Origin: JBCDLI01 sp038745535
GTDB taxonomy: Bacteria > Pseudomonadota > Alphaproteobacteria > Rhizobiales > Rhizobiaceae
NCBI GenBank assembly: GCA_038745535.1
Contig: JBCDLI010000003.1
Coordinates: 12,883 to 76,882, forward strand
DNA: 64,000 nucleotides
Reading direction: 5' to 3'
How positions within the stretch are numbered: position 1 is the first letter of the stretch; the number at the start of each line of letters is the position of its first letter. The notes under the pieces were generated by a model, which was given only the letters and a program-made list of their open reading frames with translations, ran no database searches and was not told the origin of the DNA. Made by a program: the position numbers and the translations under genes. Shown piece after piece: positions 37,132 to 46,184 of the stretch.

Positions 37132-37787
37132 ACCAACAGGTTCCGCTAGCCCTTCCGGTTCTTGAAGACTTCAATCGCGAAGCGCTCGTCGAAACATCTG
37201 CCAACAGGGATGCAGTTGCACTGATTGACGATTGGCCAAAATGGTCGTCACCGTTTGCGCTGATCATTGGGCCCGAGGGCTCCGGTAAAACGCATATCGC
37301 AGCCGCTTGGACTGAACGGTCGAAGGCAATTCAGCTAGACATTGCAGAGCTCGATAGCGGCTTCTACGATGCTAAAGCGTTTCTACTTGAGGACCTGACA
37401 CCCGGTCAGATTGACGAAACCAAACTGTTCCACGCGCTCAATCTGGTCCGCCAGAACCAGAAAACGCTGCTGATGACATCTCGTTTTCATCCCTCATTGT
37501 GGCGGATTAATACGCCCGATCTGATTTCTCGTATCCGCTCCGCCATTTCCGTGGAATTGTCACCGCCCGATGACGAGCTTTTAAAAGCTGTGATGATGAA
37601 GCTCTTCGCCGATCGGCAGGTAACAGTCGCGACCGGTGTTATTGATTATCTGCTCATACGCATCGAGCGATCTCTGACAGCTGCTGTTGATATCGCGAGA
37701 GCGCTCGATGAGGCCGCACTTTCGCGAAAAACGCCCGTGACAAAGCCGTTGGCGCGCGAAGTTCTGCAGTATTTTAAGCGTCAGTAG
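37128..37787 (+). CDS. hdaA: DnaA-inactivating ATPase HdaA
   Basis: A 219-residue DnaA-like AAA+ protein that, with the sliding clamp, promotes hydrolysis of DnaA-bound ATP to prevent over-initiation. The N-terminus [19 protein letters not shown] resembles the clamp-binding QxxLxLP motif. Walker A is [14 protein letters not shown], and the AAA+ core continues with [14 protein letters not shown] and DLISRIRSA. It lacks the DnaA helix-turn-helix DNA-binding domain. It is coupled to the upstream transporter gene and lies ahead of ppk. Confidence 0.92.
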   Translation: MNQQVPLALPVLEDFNREALVETSANRDAVALIDDWPKWSSPFALIIGPEGSGKTHIAAAWTERSKAIQLDIAELDSGFYDAKAFLLEDLTPGQIDETKLFHALNLVRQNQKTLLMTSRFHPSLWRINTPDLISRIRSAISVELSPPDDELLKAVMMKLFADRQVTVATGVIDYLLIRIERSLTAAVDIARALDEAALSRKTPVTKPLAREVLQYFKRQ

Positions 37788-37881
37788 GCGTCACTTTTCA
37801 CGTCAAGTTTGGAAAGTCGTGTTACTGTCACAAAACGTTGACATTGCTCTTCGCACGCAGACCAAAAGCACCACGGACGCC

Positions 37882-40095
37882 ATGAGCCAACCTCTTAAGC
37901 TAGATACACCTGAACTGAACGAAGAGCCTTCTCACACCGAGGCCTCACCCGTTGAGATGGTGGCGAACAATGACCCGGAGCGATTCATTAATCGGGAATT
38001 TTCGTGGCTGCAGTTCAATTGGCGCGTGTTGGAAGAAGCACGAAACACGCGAAATCCGTTGCTGGAACGCCTCCGCTTTCTTTCGATCTCAGCGGGCAAT
38101 CTCGATGAGTTTTTCATGGTCCGTGTCGCAGGTCTTGCCGGACAGGTGCGCGAGGGCATCACAAAACGATCCGACGATGGCCTTTTGCCGTCGGAGCAGT
38201 TGGAAATGGTGCTCGATGAAATCGCTCGCCTCCAGACCGAACAACAGGTTGTGCTCTCAGAGATCCTCGAAGAGCTTGAGCCTGAAAATGTCGATCTCGT
38301 GCGCGCGGAAAATCTGACAGACGCGGACAAGGCTTGGCTCGCCAAGCACTTCCAGACCACGATTTTTCCGATCCTGACGCCGCTTTCCATTGATCCAGCG
38401 CATCCATTTCCGTTCATACCAAACTTGGGATTTTCAATCGCGCTGCAACTCGTGAACCGCACAAACGGCGAAGCGATGAACGCGCTTCTGCGCCTGCCAA
38501 CGGCACTTGATCGGTTCATTGCCCTGCCATGCGAACAGGGATTTGCCCGTTTCATCACCCTTGAAGACGTTGTCGGCGTATTCATAGACCGGTTGTTCCC
38601 CGGTTATGACGTCCGGGGGCAGGGCACATTCCGCATCATTCGAGACAGCGATATCGAGGTTGAGGAAGAAGCAGAGGACTTGGTTCGCCTTTTTGAGAGC
38701 GCACTGAAACGCCGCCGGCGCGGCCAAGTGATCCGCATCGAATTCAATCATGAAATGCCGAAGTCGCTCCGAGACTTCGTGGCAAAAGAGCTGGATGTGC
38801 CACGATCCCGTGTTGCTGTTCAGCCGGGCATTCTTGCGCTGGAAACCGTTTCACAAATGGTTCGCGCACCGCGGGACGATTTAAAATTCACCCCATTTAC
38901 CGCGCGTTTCCCCGAGCGCATTCGTGAACACAATGGCGATTGCTTTGCTGCAATCCGCGAGAAGGACATTGTCGTTCATCATCCCTATGAGTCGTTTGAT
39001 GTTGTTGTGCAGTTTCTCCGACAGGCCGCTGCCGACCCGAATGTAATCGCCGTTAAACAGACGCTTTATCGGACCTCGAGTGAGTCGCCGATTATCCGAG
39101 CGCTGATCGACGCCGCCGACGCTGGAAAGTCAGTGACGGCGCTTGTGGAACTCAAAGCCCGCTTTGATGAAGAGGCCAATATCCGCTGGGCACGCGATCT
39201 TGAACGGGCGGGCGTCCAAGTGGTCTTCGGTTTTGTGGAGATGAAGACCCACGCAAAACTCTCCATGGTGGTTCGCAAAGAAGCCCATGGCATTCAGAAC
39301 TACGTTCACTTCGGCACCGGCAACTACCATCCGATCACGGCCAAGATTTACACCGATCTATCTTACTTCACCTGCGACGCCGCCCTTGCTGACGACGTTG
39401 CACGCGTGTTCAATCTCGTAACGGGCTATGCACAACCGGAGGACGATTTGCGGCTGGCGGTGTCGCCTCGTTTCATGCGCGACAGGATTATCCGTCATAT
39501 TCGTGAAGAGATTGAGCACGTGCGCGCCGGGCGTCCGGGCGAAATCTGGATGAAGATGAATTCTCTTGTGGACCCCGCAATCATCGACGCGCTCTACGAA
39601 GCCAGCGCTGCGGGCGTCCAAGTCGATTTGATCGTTCGTGGGATATGCTGCTTACGACCTCAGGTGCCGGGGCTTTCCGACAACATCTGGGTTAAATCTA
39701 TCGTCGGACGGTTCCTGGAGCACAGCCGTATTTACTGTTTCGGGAATGGTGCCCACCTGCCCAATGACAAGTCAATCATCTATATGGGTTCGGCTGACTT
39801 GATGCCGCGTAATCTTGATCGTCGGGTGGAAACGCTCACCCCGCTCGAGAATGCGACCGTTCACGAACAAGTCCTTTCGCAAATCATGCTCGCGAACCTT
39901 CTCGATAATTTACAAAGCTTCGAGGTGATGTCGGATGGCAGAGCGCGACGCGTCGTGGTTGGCGATGACGAAGAGCCCTTCAATTGTCAGCATTACTTCA
40001 TGACAAACCCAAGCCTGTCTGGCCGTGGAAAATCATTGAAGTCTTCTGCACCCAGGTTGATTGCACACCGGAAGCGATTAGAGGTACAGAACTAA
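37882..40095 (+). CDS. ppk: Polyphosphate kinase 1
   Basis: Makes long polyphosphate chains from ATP reversibly. The N-terminal domain starts [20 protein letters not shown] and continues [20 protein letters not shown]. The catalytic core includes [18 protein letters not shown], the phosphohistidine region [10 protein letters not shown] and [18 protein letters not shown]. The C-terminal phospholipase-D-like half has [16 protein letters not shown] and [18 protein letters not shown]. The frame is open to 37819, but the ATG at 37882 is the likelier start (737 residues). ppx follows 15 bases later, pairing synthesis with degradation. Confidence 0.97.
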   Translation: MSQPLKLDTPELNEEPSHTEASPVEMVANNDPERFINREFSWLQFNWRVLEEARNTRNPLLERLRFLSISAGNLDEFFMVRVAGLAGQVREGITKRSDDGLLPSEQLEMVLDEIARLQTEQQVVLSEILEELEPENVDLVRAENLTDADKAWLAKHFQTTIFPILTPLSIDPAHPFPFIPNLGFSIALQLVNRTNGEAMNALLRLPTALDRFIALPCEQGFARFITLEDVVGVFIDRLFPGYDVRGQGTFRIIRDSDIEVEEEAEDLVRLFESALKRRRRGQVIRIEFNHEMPKSLRDFVAKELDVPRSRVAVQPGILALETVSQMVRAPRDDLKFTPFTARFPERIREHNGDCFAAIREKDIVVHHPYESFDVVVQFLRQAAADPNVIAVKQTLYRTSSESPIIRALIDAADAGKSVTALVELKARFDEEANIRWARDLERAGVQVVFGFVEMKTHAKLSMVVRKEAHGIQNYVHFGTGNYHPITAKIYTDLSYFTCDAALADDVARVFNLVTGYAQPEDDLRLAVSPRFMRDRIIRHIREEIEHVRAGRPGEIWMKMNSLVDPAIIDALYEASAAGVQVDLIVRGICCLRPQVPGLSDNIWVKSIVGRFLEHSRIYCFGNGAHLPNDKSIIYMGSADLMPRNLDRRVETLTPLENATVHEQVLSQIMLANLLDNLQSFEVMSDGRARRVVVGDDEEPFNCQHYFMTNPSLSGRGKSLKSSAPRLIAHRKRLEVQN

Positions 40096-40110
40096 CGATC
40101 AGCACATGCG

Positions 40111-41739
40111 TTGCTGAGCGAGTTAGATTGCAACGGTGTGATTTTGCTGGACAGCCCCGACGCCCAAGGTCGTCTTAAGGATCGCGAGCCCGTCGCTATC
40201 ATCGATATTGGGTCGAACTCCGTTCGTTTGGTCATTTTTGAGGGCATGGTCCGCGCGCCCTCAATTCTCTTTAACGAGAAGGTCTCGGCCGGACTCGGTC
40301 GCGGCATTGAGAAGACCGGACGAATGAACGACGACGGCGTCTGTTCTGCTCTCAAGGCGCTTCGGCGTTATTCAGCGGTTTGTGATCAAGTTGGCGTTTC
40401 CGAAAAGTTCGTTCTGGCAACCGCAGCAGCGCGAGAAGCTGAAAACGGACCATCGTTTATTGCCGAGGCTGAGGGCGCGCTCGGAACCGAAATCACGATC
40501 CTAACGGGTGAAGAAGAAGCGCTTTACGCTGCGACCGGTATCAAGTCGGCATTTTTTCAACCCGACGGTTTCGTCGGCGATCTAGGTGGCGGCAGTCTTG
40601 AACTGACCAATATTGCCGAACAACAAATTGAAGAGCGCATCACGCTGCCGCTGGGGGTTATCCGCCTTGAGGAACGTTCGGAGGCTTCTCTTAAGACCGC
40701 GCGCAAGCTCGCGACGACCGATCTTCAGGCGAGCAAGTTAGGCAAACACGCATCTGGTCGACCATTCTATTGCGTTGGTGGCACGTGGCGAAACCTCGCT
40801 AAGCTTCACATGCACGCTGCAAAATATCCGCTGCGGGTAACCCACGGATACGAAGTGGACGCGCTGGAGCTTCTCACATTTCTGGATGAACTGCTTTCCA
40901 ACAAAATCGACAATCTGCCGGGTATCGACGAGGTGTCGAAATCACGGCGTGCGTTGCTGCCCTATGGCGCGACAGTTCTGAAAGCACTCATCGAAGAGTT
41001 TGCGCCGTCGAAGATCATCTTCTCGGCCTATGGCGTGCGTGAGGGCTTTCTTTTCTCAAAGCTTCATCCAGCGGTGCAAGTTAGCGATGCGCTACTAGAA
41101 GCGTCTGACGAGCTAGCCATATTGCGTTCCCGCTCACCTCAACACGCGCGTGAATTGGCCGAATGGACGTCGGCGTCGTTCAAAGCCTTTGGCATTGACG
41201 AGACAATACAGGAGTCCCGCTATCGCCTTGCAGCGTGTCGCCTAGCGGACATCGGTTGGCGTGCGCACCCGGATTATCGTGCGGCACAGGCGCTGGCCAT
41301 TATCGCCTATGGGCATTTCGTTCAGATATCCCATCAGGGCAGGGCATTCATAAGCCTCGCAAACTATTTCCGCTATCAAGGCATCAAGAATGACAATTTG
41401 GCGCCGGAACTCATTGAGGTTGCAACGCCGCGTATCTTGAGCCGAGCGCGGTATCTGGCGGCTTTCATGCGGGTTGGTTACCTGCTTACAGCCGCGATGC
41501 CGGGTGTGCTGCCGGAATTGAAGTGGTCCGCTTCCGATGACGAAACACTTCGTTTGCATCTGCCTTCTGAACTCGCAAAGATGCGCGGAGAACGCTTGAA
41601 CGGTCGACTGAACCAGTTATCGAAAGTGATGGACCGGACGGTAGAAATGGTCGTTGATGACGACCGAAGATCAAACGGGCTCAACGGTCAGAGCGCGATC
41701 ACTGAACCGGATGGCGAGCTTGCCAGCGACCAGCTGTAA
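40111..41739 (+). CDS. ppx: Exopolyphosphatase / Ppx-GppA phosphatase
   Basis: Removes terminal phosphate from polyphosphate (or pppGpp). The ASKHA phosphatase core shows PVAIIDIGSNSVRLVIFEG, the GEEEALYAATG stretch, GFVGDLGGGSLELTN and YCVGGTWRNLAKL. A C-terminal HD-like helical domain follows (about residues 320-500), giving 542 residues, the long proteobacterial form. The start is unclear: TTG at 40111 or GTG at 40138. The 3' end overlaps the 3' end of convergent rnd by 69 bases. Confidence 0.95.
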   Translation: MLSELDCNGVILLDSPDAQGRLKDREPVAIIDIGSNSVRLVIFEGMVRAPSILFNEKVSAGLGRGIEKTGRMNDDGVCSALKALRRYSAVCDQVGVSEKFVLATAAAREAENGPSFIAEAEGALGTEITILTGEEEALYAATGIKSAFFQPDGFVGDLGGGSLELTNIAEQQIEERITLPLGVIRLEERSEASLKTARKLATTDLQASKLGKHASGRPFYCVGGTWRNLAKLHMHAAKYPLRVTHGYEVDALELLTFLDELLSNKIDNLPGIDEVSKSRRALLPYGATVLKALIEEFAPSKIIFSAYGVREGFLFSKLHPAVQVSDALLEASDELAILRSRSPQHARELAEWTSASFKAFGIDETIQESRYRLAACRLADIGWRAHPDYRAAQALAIIAYGHFVQISHQGRAFISLANYFRYQGIKNDNLAPELIEVATPRILSRARYLAAFMRVGYLLTAAMPGVLPELKWSASDDETLRLHLPSELAKMRGERLNGRLNQLSKVMDRTVEMVVDDDRRSNGLNGQSAITEPDGELASDQL

Positions 41740-42825
41740 AGCGCTTTCACCAAAGAGTTCGCGACGCCATCCGCTGAGCGCGGCTATGTCTGCGTCTTCA
41801 CCTAGGTTCGCCAACGCTTCGAGGTCCGCCGTTGTCGCGAGCACCTTTGCGGCAACACCTTCGCGCTCGCTCACGATCTTGAGATAAATCCGCAAAAGGT
41901 CGACCGCCGCCCCGGTTCCCTCTTGCGATGCGGGTGGTCGCGGTACTCTCATCAAGTCATCGGGATCGAGTTCTTTTGCTGCCTCAACAATTCTGATAAT
42001 TGCGCTGGCTTTAGATGACTTTTCCAGCCCGCGCGGGACTGCCCGCAGTCGCGATAGCGCCTGCACCGTGATGGGTTGCTGCTGCGCGATTTCATAGATG
42101 GCATCGTCTTTCATAACGCGATTGCGTGGCACGTTTCTTTCGCGTGCCGTTTCCTCGCGCCACTGCGCCAGATCACGCATGATCTGAAAATCAAGCGGCT
42201 TGCGCACGCGCATTTTCATTCTTTGCCAAGCGTTTTCCGGCGGCATGTCATAAGTTTCGGGGTTTTCGAGAAGGCTCATCTCCTCGGTTACCCATCCGGC
42301 GCGACCGGTTTCTTCCAATTGTTCTGAAAGCAGGCGGTAAACATCGCGCAAATGCGTGACGTCGGCCAGCGCGTAGTCGGTTTGCTTTTCTGTCAGCGGC
42401 CGCCGCTTCCAATCGGTGAAGCGCGAGGTCTTGTCGATGTGAGCACCCGTCAAGCGCTTGACCAGCTGATCATAGGCGATCTGATCACCAAATCCGCAGA
42501 CCATCGCTGCCACCTGCGTATCAAATAGGGGCATGGGTACCGAGCCCATCAGCTTGTAGAAAATCTCTAGATCCTGGCGCGCTGAATGGAAGACTTTGAT
42601 GACGGTCTGATCCTCAAGAAGCGCGATTAGCGGCGCGAGGTCTATGCCCTTTGCGAGCGGATCGATCAGCACCGCATCGTCATCCATTGCAATTTGCACG
42701 AGGCACAAGTCCGGCCAAAACGTCGTCTCGCGGACAAACTCAGTATCAATCGTGATGTAGGGAGATTGGCGAAAGCGCTCGCAGACTTCGGCGAGCGCAT
42801 CTGTTTCGGTAATTATCGTCGTCAT
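41671..42825 (-). CDS. rnd: Ribonuclease D
   Basis: 3'-5' exoribonuclease involved in tRNA 3'-end maturation. The DEDD exonuclease domain starts with YITIDTEFVRETTFWPDLCL, then VFHSARQDLEIFY and YALADVTHLRDVY, supplying the acidic metal ligands. The C-terminal HRDC-like region (about residues 205-380) includes RDLAQWREETARERNVPRNR. Length 384 is normal. Its last 23 codons lie opposite the ppx C-terminal codons. Confidence 0.96.
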   Translation of the reverse strand: MTTIITETDALAEVCERFRQSPYITIDTEFVRETTFWPDLCLVQIAMDDDAVLIDPLAKGIDLAPLIALLEDQTVIKVFHSARQDLEIFYKLMGSVPMPLFDTQVAAMVCGFGDQIAYDQLVKRLTGAHIDKTSRFTDWKRRPLTEKQTDYALADVTHLRDVYRLLSEQLEETGRAGWVTEEMSLLENPETYDMPPENAWQRMKMRVRKPLDFQIMRDLAQWREETARERNVPRNRVMKDDAIYEIAQQQPITVQALSRLRAVPRGLEKSSKASAIIRIVEAAKELDPDDLMRVPRPPASQEGTGAAVDLLRIYLKIVSEREGVAAKVLATTADLEALANLGEDADIAALSGWRRELFGESALQLVAGKLAIRFSDRALTVEPV

Positions 42826-42899
42826 GGCGCATCCCGTAGTGGAAGGTTATGGCCATGTCGAAGGTTTTGTCGCCTCTTCGTCAAAAGAGACAAACGCGG

Positions 42900-43664
42900 T
42901 CACCCAAACACGAGACCGCCATCGACAATCAGGTTTTGACCCGTCACCGCGCGTGACCACGGGCTGGCAAAGAAAAGTACCGCATCGGCAGCTTCTTCCG
43001 GTGTCGTCACGGATCGTAGCGGTGTGCTTGAAGCGATAATATCAAACACTGCATCCGGCGTTGCGGCACTGGCATCGGTTGTCCGCAATAGTCCGCCTGA
43101 AATCATGTTCACCGTGATGCCCTTTGGCCCAAGCTCAGCGGCTGCGGTGCGCGTCAAGGCCATGAGCGCCGCCTTTGCCGACGTGTAATCATGGTACGGC
43201 ACGACCGGGTTCTGCACGAGGTTCGAACCGATGGTGATGATGCGCCCGAAACCAGACGCGCCCATACCGGCAGAAGTCGCTTGGATGAGGTTCAGGGCAC
43301 CGTTGACGGCGGTTTCATGCTGCGCCGACAGGGAAGTCGAAGACAGTGTCTCGAGCGTGTCTCGCGCGTCGCCATTGAAGCTGTAGTCAGCGAGCGCATT
43401 GTGGACGACAGTCGTCGGTGCACCGAACTTGCTCGTCACGTGCGCGATCATTTCTTTCACACTAGCCGCATCGCGAACGTCTGCTTGGACCGCTATCGCG
43501 CGGTCGCCAAGCTCATGAGCGAGCGCTTCGGCTGCGTCCTCGCTCTTGCGATAGTTGATAACGACACGTGCGCCTTGTCTTGCAAATGCGCGAACGATTG
43601 CTGCTCCAAATCCGCGACCGCCTCCGCTGACCAGAACGATCTGATCGCTGATTTCCAGGCTCAT
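42900..43664 (-). CDS. SDR-family oxidoreductase at the end of the thiamine-salvage operon
   Basis: A 254-residue short-chain dehydrogenase. The cofactor motif is VLVSGGGRGFGAAIVRAFA, the catalytic pair is YTSAKAAL, and the C-terminus GQNLIVDGGLVFG is FabG-like. The usual NNAG motif is replaced by HNAL (VVHNALADYSFNG), a departure seen in some SDR subfamilies. The ATG at 43664 begins one base after the thiD stop, so it belongs to the thiM-thiE-thiD transcript; the long open frame further upstream lies inside thiD. The substrate is unknown and a thiamine link is only suggested by position. Confidence 0.87.
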   Translation of the reverse strand: MSLEISDQIVLVSGGGRGFGAAIVRAFARQGARVVINYRKSEDAAEALAHELGDRAIAVQADVRDAASVKEMIAHVTSKFGAPTTVVHNALADYSFNGDARDTLETLSSTSLSAQHETAVNGALNLIQATSAGMGASGFGRIITIGSNLVQNPVVPYHDYTSAKAALMALTRTAAAELGPKGITVNMISGGLLRTTDASAATPDAVFDIIASSTPLRSVTTPEEAADAVLFFASPWSRAVTGQNLIVDGGLVFG

Positions 43665-43665
43665 G

Positions 43666-44469
43666 CTATTTACTCCAAAGTTCTGAAAAATGATGTGTCG
43701 GGCCATGCCCGTGGCCCACAGAAAGCCGGTCAGCTCCTGCAATCGCGGCCGCGATGAAGGCTTTTGACGCCGCAACCGCGGTCGTAAGGTCGGCACCGTT
43801 TGCAAGATGTGAAGCCAGTGTTGCGGAAAGCGTGCAGCCTGTTCCATGCGTGTTCGATGTCTTGGTCCGTGCCCCTTCAAACCACGTGGCACCAGCATCG
43901 GACATCAGCAAGTCCGGGCTCTCATCGCCCTCCAGATGGCCGCCCTTTAGCAAAACCGCTTTCGCGCCAAACGACTGGAGCTGCGTTGCCTGCTCTTCCA
44001 TTTCAGCCCGTGATTTCGCCGTTGAAACGCCCAGAAGGTCGGCAGCTTCCGGCAGGTTCGGTGTTATGACTGTCGCAAGCGAAACGAGCCGTGACCGAAG
44101 GGCAGCCACAGCATCCCCCGACAGAAGCCGAGCGCCTCCCTTTGCAACCATGACAGGATCGAGAACGACCGGAACATCGGGATGTTCTTCCAACGCGTCG
44201 GCAATCGCTTCAGCAATGTGTGCCGTTGCCACCATTCCGATCTTCACAGCGTCGACGCGAATGTCTTCAAAGATTGTCGCGATCTGCTGCTTAACGAAAG
44301 CGGGCGGGACCAATTCTATGCCCGTCACGCCTTGCGTGTTCTGGGCCGTCAGCGCCGTTATCGCGGCCATGGCAAAGGTTTTATTCGCAGACATCGCTTT
44401 GAGGTCGGCTTGTATTCCCGCGCCGCCGGACGGATCGGAACCAGCGATTGAAAGTACGTTCGGTATCAT
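43666..44469 (-). CDS. thiD: Hydroxymethylpyrimidine / phosphomethylpyrimidine kinase
   Basis: Phosphorylates HMP twice to HMP-PP, the pyrimidine half of thiamine. Signature segments are LSIAGSDPSGGAGIQADLKA, MAAITALTAQNTQGVTGI, DPVMVAKGGARLL, VITPNLPEAADLLG and the terminal NTHGTGCTLSATLASHLANG with the catalytic Asp region. Length 267 is normal. It follows thiE by two bases in the TPP-controlled operon. Confidence 0.96.
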   Translation of the reverse strand: MIPNVLSIAGSDPSGGAGIQADLKAMSANKTFAMAAITALTAQNTQGVTGIELVPPAFVKQQIATIFEDIRVDAVKIGMVATAHIAEAIADALEEHPDVPVVLDPVMVAKGGARLLSGDAVAALRSRLVSLATVITPNLPEAADLLGVSTAKSRAEMEEQATQLQSFGAKAVLLKGGHLEGDESPDLLMSDAGATWFEGARTKTSNTHGTGCTLSATLASHLANGADLTTAVAASKAFIAAAIAGADRLSVGHGHGPTHHFSELWSK

Positions 44470-44471
44470 TG

Positions 44472-45104
44472 CTATCTCGCAGAAGGGAAAGAAAATTGCC
44501 GGGCTGCTGCTTCGGGGTCTGGCTGCCCGCAGATGGCAGAAACGACCGCGAGGCCGTTAGCACCGGCATCAAGAACAGCATGTTGGTGATCAGCTTTGAG
44601 ACCGCCGATTGCGACTGTGGGAATTGGCGAAAGCGAACACAGATGAGCAAGGCCGTCCAGTCCGATGGGCTCGCTATGGTCCGACTTGGTTGGAGTGCCG
44701 AACACAGGTCCAATGCCTGCATAGTCCGTTATCGTGGGGTCGATGGCTTCAACGTGGGCTGCCGTTTCACAGGACAGGCCCACGATTCTATGGGGCCCAA
44801 GCGCTTCGCGTGCGGTACGAACATCGGTGTCACCTTGCCCGACATGAACTCCATTGGCGTCGCACGCGATTGCTACTTCAAGATGATCATTGATGATGAG
44901 GGGGACGCCAGTTCCGCTCAAAGCTTCTTTCAAACGCCTACCAAGTTCGATTAAGTCCCCATGATCGGTGGTTTTATCGCGCAATTGAATACACGTCACG
45001 CCACCTCGGGTCGCTCGCTCCACCGTCTCCACGACGCCCAGTTCTGCGCACAAATCGGCGTCGGTGACCAAGTAAAGCCAGAGGGCTTCCGAGCTCAGTG
45101 CCAT
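44472..45104 (-). CDS. thiE: Thiamine-phosphate synthase
   Basis: Joins HMP-PP and thiazole phosphate to thiamine phosphate. The TIM-barrel motifs are GGVTCIQLRDK, PLIINDHLEVAIACDANGVHVGQGD, IVGLSCETAAH, YAGIGPVFGTPTKSDHSEPIG in part and PTVAIGGLKADH. It is 210 residues long. Its first ten bases overlap the end of thiM, so the two are probably translationally coupled. All three enzymes needed to rebuild thiamine phosphate from salvaged thiazole and pyrimidine are in this operon. Confidence 0.95.
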   Translation of the reverse strand: MALSSEALWLYLVTDADLCAELGVVETVERATRGGVTCIQLRDKTTDHGDLIELGRRLKEALSGTGVPLIINDHLEVAIACDANGVHVGQGDTDVRTAREALGPHRIVGLSCETAAHVEAIDPTITDYAGIGPVFGTPTKSDHSEPIGLDGLAHLCSLSPIPTVAIGGLKADHQHAVLDAGANGLAVVSAICGQPDPEAAARQFSFPSAR

Positions 45105-45877
45105 TGAATTCTGCCTTCATCCAGTGCGCCCGGCTTCACGATGCTAAGTTGATCAAGGAAATCAGCAGCGAAAGTTCCAGGCCCCGACGCGCCTCGGTCG
45201 GCGCGCTCTCCAGCCTCGGCAAAGTGAAGCAGGGCGGCGACGGTTGCATCAAGTGGTGCATCTAGCGCTGCGTAAGCCGAGACCAACGCTGTCAGCGAAC
45301 ACCCGAGTGCTGTCACCTGGGGCATCAGGGCACTCCCGCCATGAATGCTGGCTGCCTTTTTGCCGTCAGTTATGAAATCGACTTCGCCGGTCACCGCAAC
45401 AACGCAGTTTTTCGTCAGCGCCAAGTCGGTTGCCGCTTGTTTTGCCGCATTAACCTCATCGCCACTGTCCACGCCTTTTCCAGCGCCGGATTTGCCCTCC
45501 AGAGCCATGATTTCGGACGCGTTGCCACGAATGATCGTCGGGCCAAGATCAATAAGGGATTGCACGGCGAGCGATCGGTATGGCGTTGCAAAATGCGCAA
45601 CCGGGTCCAACACCCATGGCTTGCCGCTTTCATTGGCAGCTTCTGCAGCGAGCAGCATTGCATTAAGCCAAGGCGCGGAAAGCGTCCCAATATTGACCGA
45701 AAGCGCACCGGCGATTGGAACGAAGTCAGCCACTTCCTCTTCGGCGTGGATCATCGCCGGAGAAGCGCCTGCTGCCAGCACCACGTTCGCTGCAATGTTC
45801 ATTGCCACATAGTTCGTTATGCAGTGAACAAGCGGCGATTTAGTCCGCAGATTTTCAAGCGCATCATTCGGTGTCAT
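45095..45877 (-). CDS. thiM: Hydroxyethylthiazole kinase
   Basis: Phosphorylates the thiazole moiety in thiamine salvage. The sequence SPLVHCITNYVAMNIAANVVLAAGASPAM in part, SVNIGTLS, PWVLDPVAHFAT, IRGNASEIMAL, CVVAVTGEVDFITDG and VTALGCSLTALVSAY are typical. The frame is open to 45916, but the ATG at 45877 is preceded by GAGGG at 5 bases and follows the riboswitch leader, giving 260 residues. It is the first gene of thiM-thiE-thiD-SDR. Confidence 0.95.
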   Translation of the reverse strand: MTPNDALENLRTKSPLVHCITNYVAMNIAANVVLAAGASPAMIHAEEEVADFVPIAGALSVNIGTLSAPWLNAMLLAAEAANESGKPWVLDPVAHFATPYRSLAVQSLIDLGPTIIRGNASEIMALEGKSGAGKGVDSGDEVNAAKQAATDLALTKNCVVAVTGEVDFITDGKKAASIHGGSALMPQVTALGCSLTALVSAYAALDAPLDATVAALLHFAEAGERADRGASGPGTFAADFLDQLSIVKPGALDEGRIQWH

Positions 45878-45882
45878 ATCGT

Positions 45883-45902
45883 CCCTCGTCGGCGTACGAG
45901 GG
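45883..45902 (-). promoter_or_regulatory. Hairpin sequestering the thiM ribosome-binding site
   Basis: On the minus strand CCCTCGT (45902-45896) pairs with ACGAGGG (45889-45883) around a 6-base loop. The 3' arm contains the GAGGG Shine-Dalgarno of thiM, 5 bases ahead of its ATG. Located just after the TPP aptamer, this looks like a translational expression platform. Confidence 0.6.
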
Positions 45903-45923
45903 CACGCGGGCGTCATCCCGCTA

Positions 45924-45998
45924 CAGCCTTCCTACGCCAGCATGATCTGGTTCAGGTTCAAAGGGTACTTCTCAGCCCGTGGGCGCCCCTGGCACTCG
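45924..45998 (-). ncRNA. TPP riboswitch (THI element)
   Basis: On the minus strand the leader reads GGGGCGCCC, then GGGCTGAGAAGTACCC, then TTTGAACCTGAACCAGATC and ATGCTGGCGTAGGAAGGC. The CTGAGA and ACCC core, the GAACCTGA segment and the TGCTGGCGTAGG pyrophosphate-sensor arm are the conserved THI-box positions. GCC and GGC at the two ends can form helix P1. TPP binding is expected to reduce expression of thiM-thiE-thiD-SDR. The identification is by consensus match. Confidence 0.95.
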
Positions 45999-45999
45999 C

Positions 46000-46028
46000 G
46001 AATTAGGTCAATCGGTTGCAGCAGTCAA
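46000..46028 (-). promoter_or_regulatory. Candidate promoter of the thiM operon
   Basis: Minus strand TTGACT (46028-46023), 17 bases, TAATTC (46005-46000), ending just at the riboswitch 5' edge. That places the transcript start a few bases from the first aptamer stem, as expected for a riboswitch leader. Confidence 0.5.
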
Positions 46029-46184
46029 ATGGCACCTGTGACCGAAAGAACTTGCACGTTGTTGGTCACGGGATACTCAACCTTCTTCATTTCTTGACAT
46101 TCTAACGACCATCGGGTTTGCCCACCGCAACTCAAGATACGCGCGAAGGCGTCCGTTTCTTCGCTGTAGTAAAGGTCAAAAATA

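Noticed and set aside
45341..46006. 221-codon plus-strand ORF over thiM and its leader
   Set aside because: Antisense to thiM and to the TPP aptamer, which explain the sequence fully.
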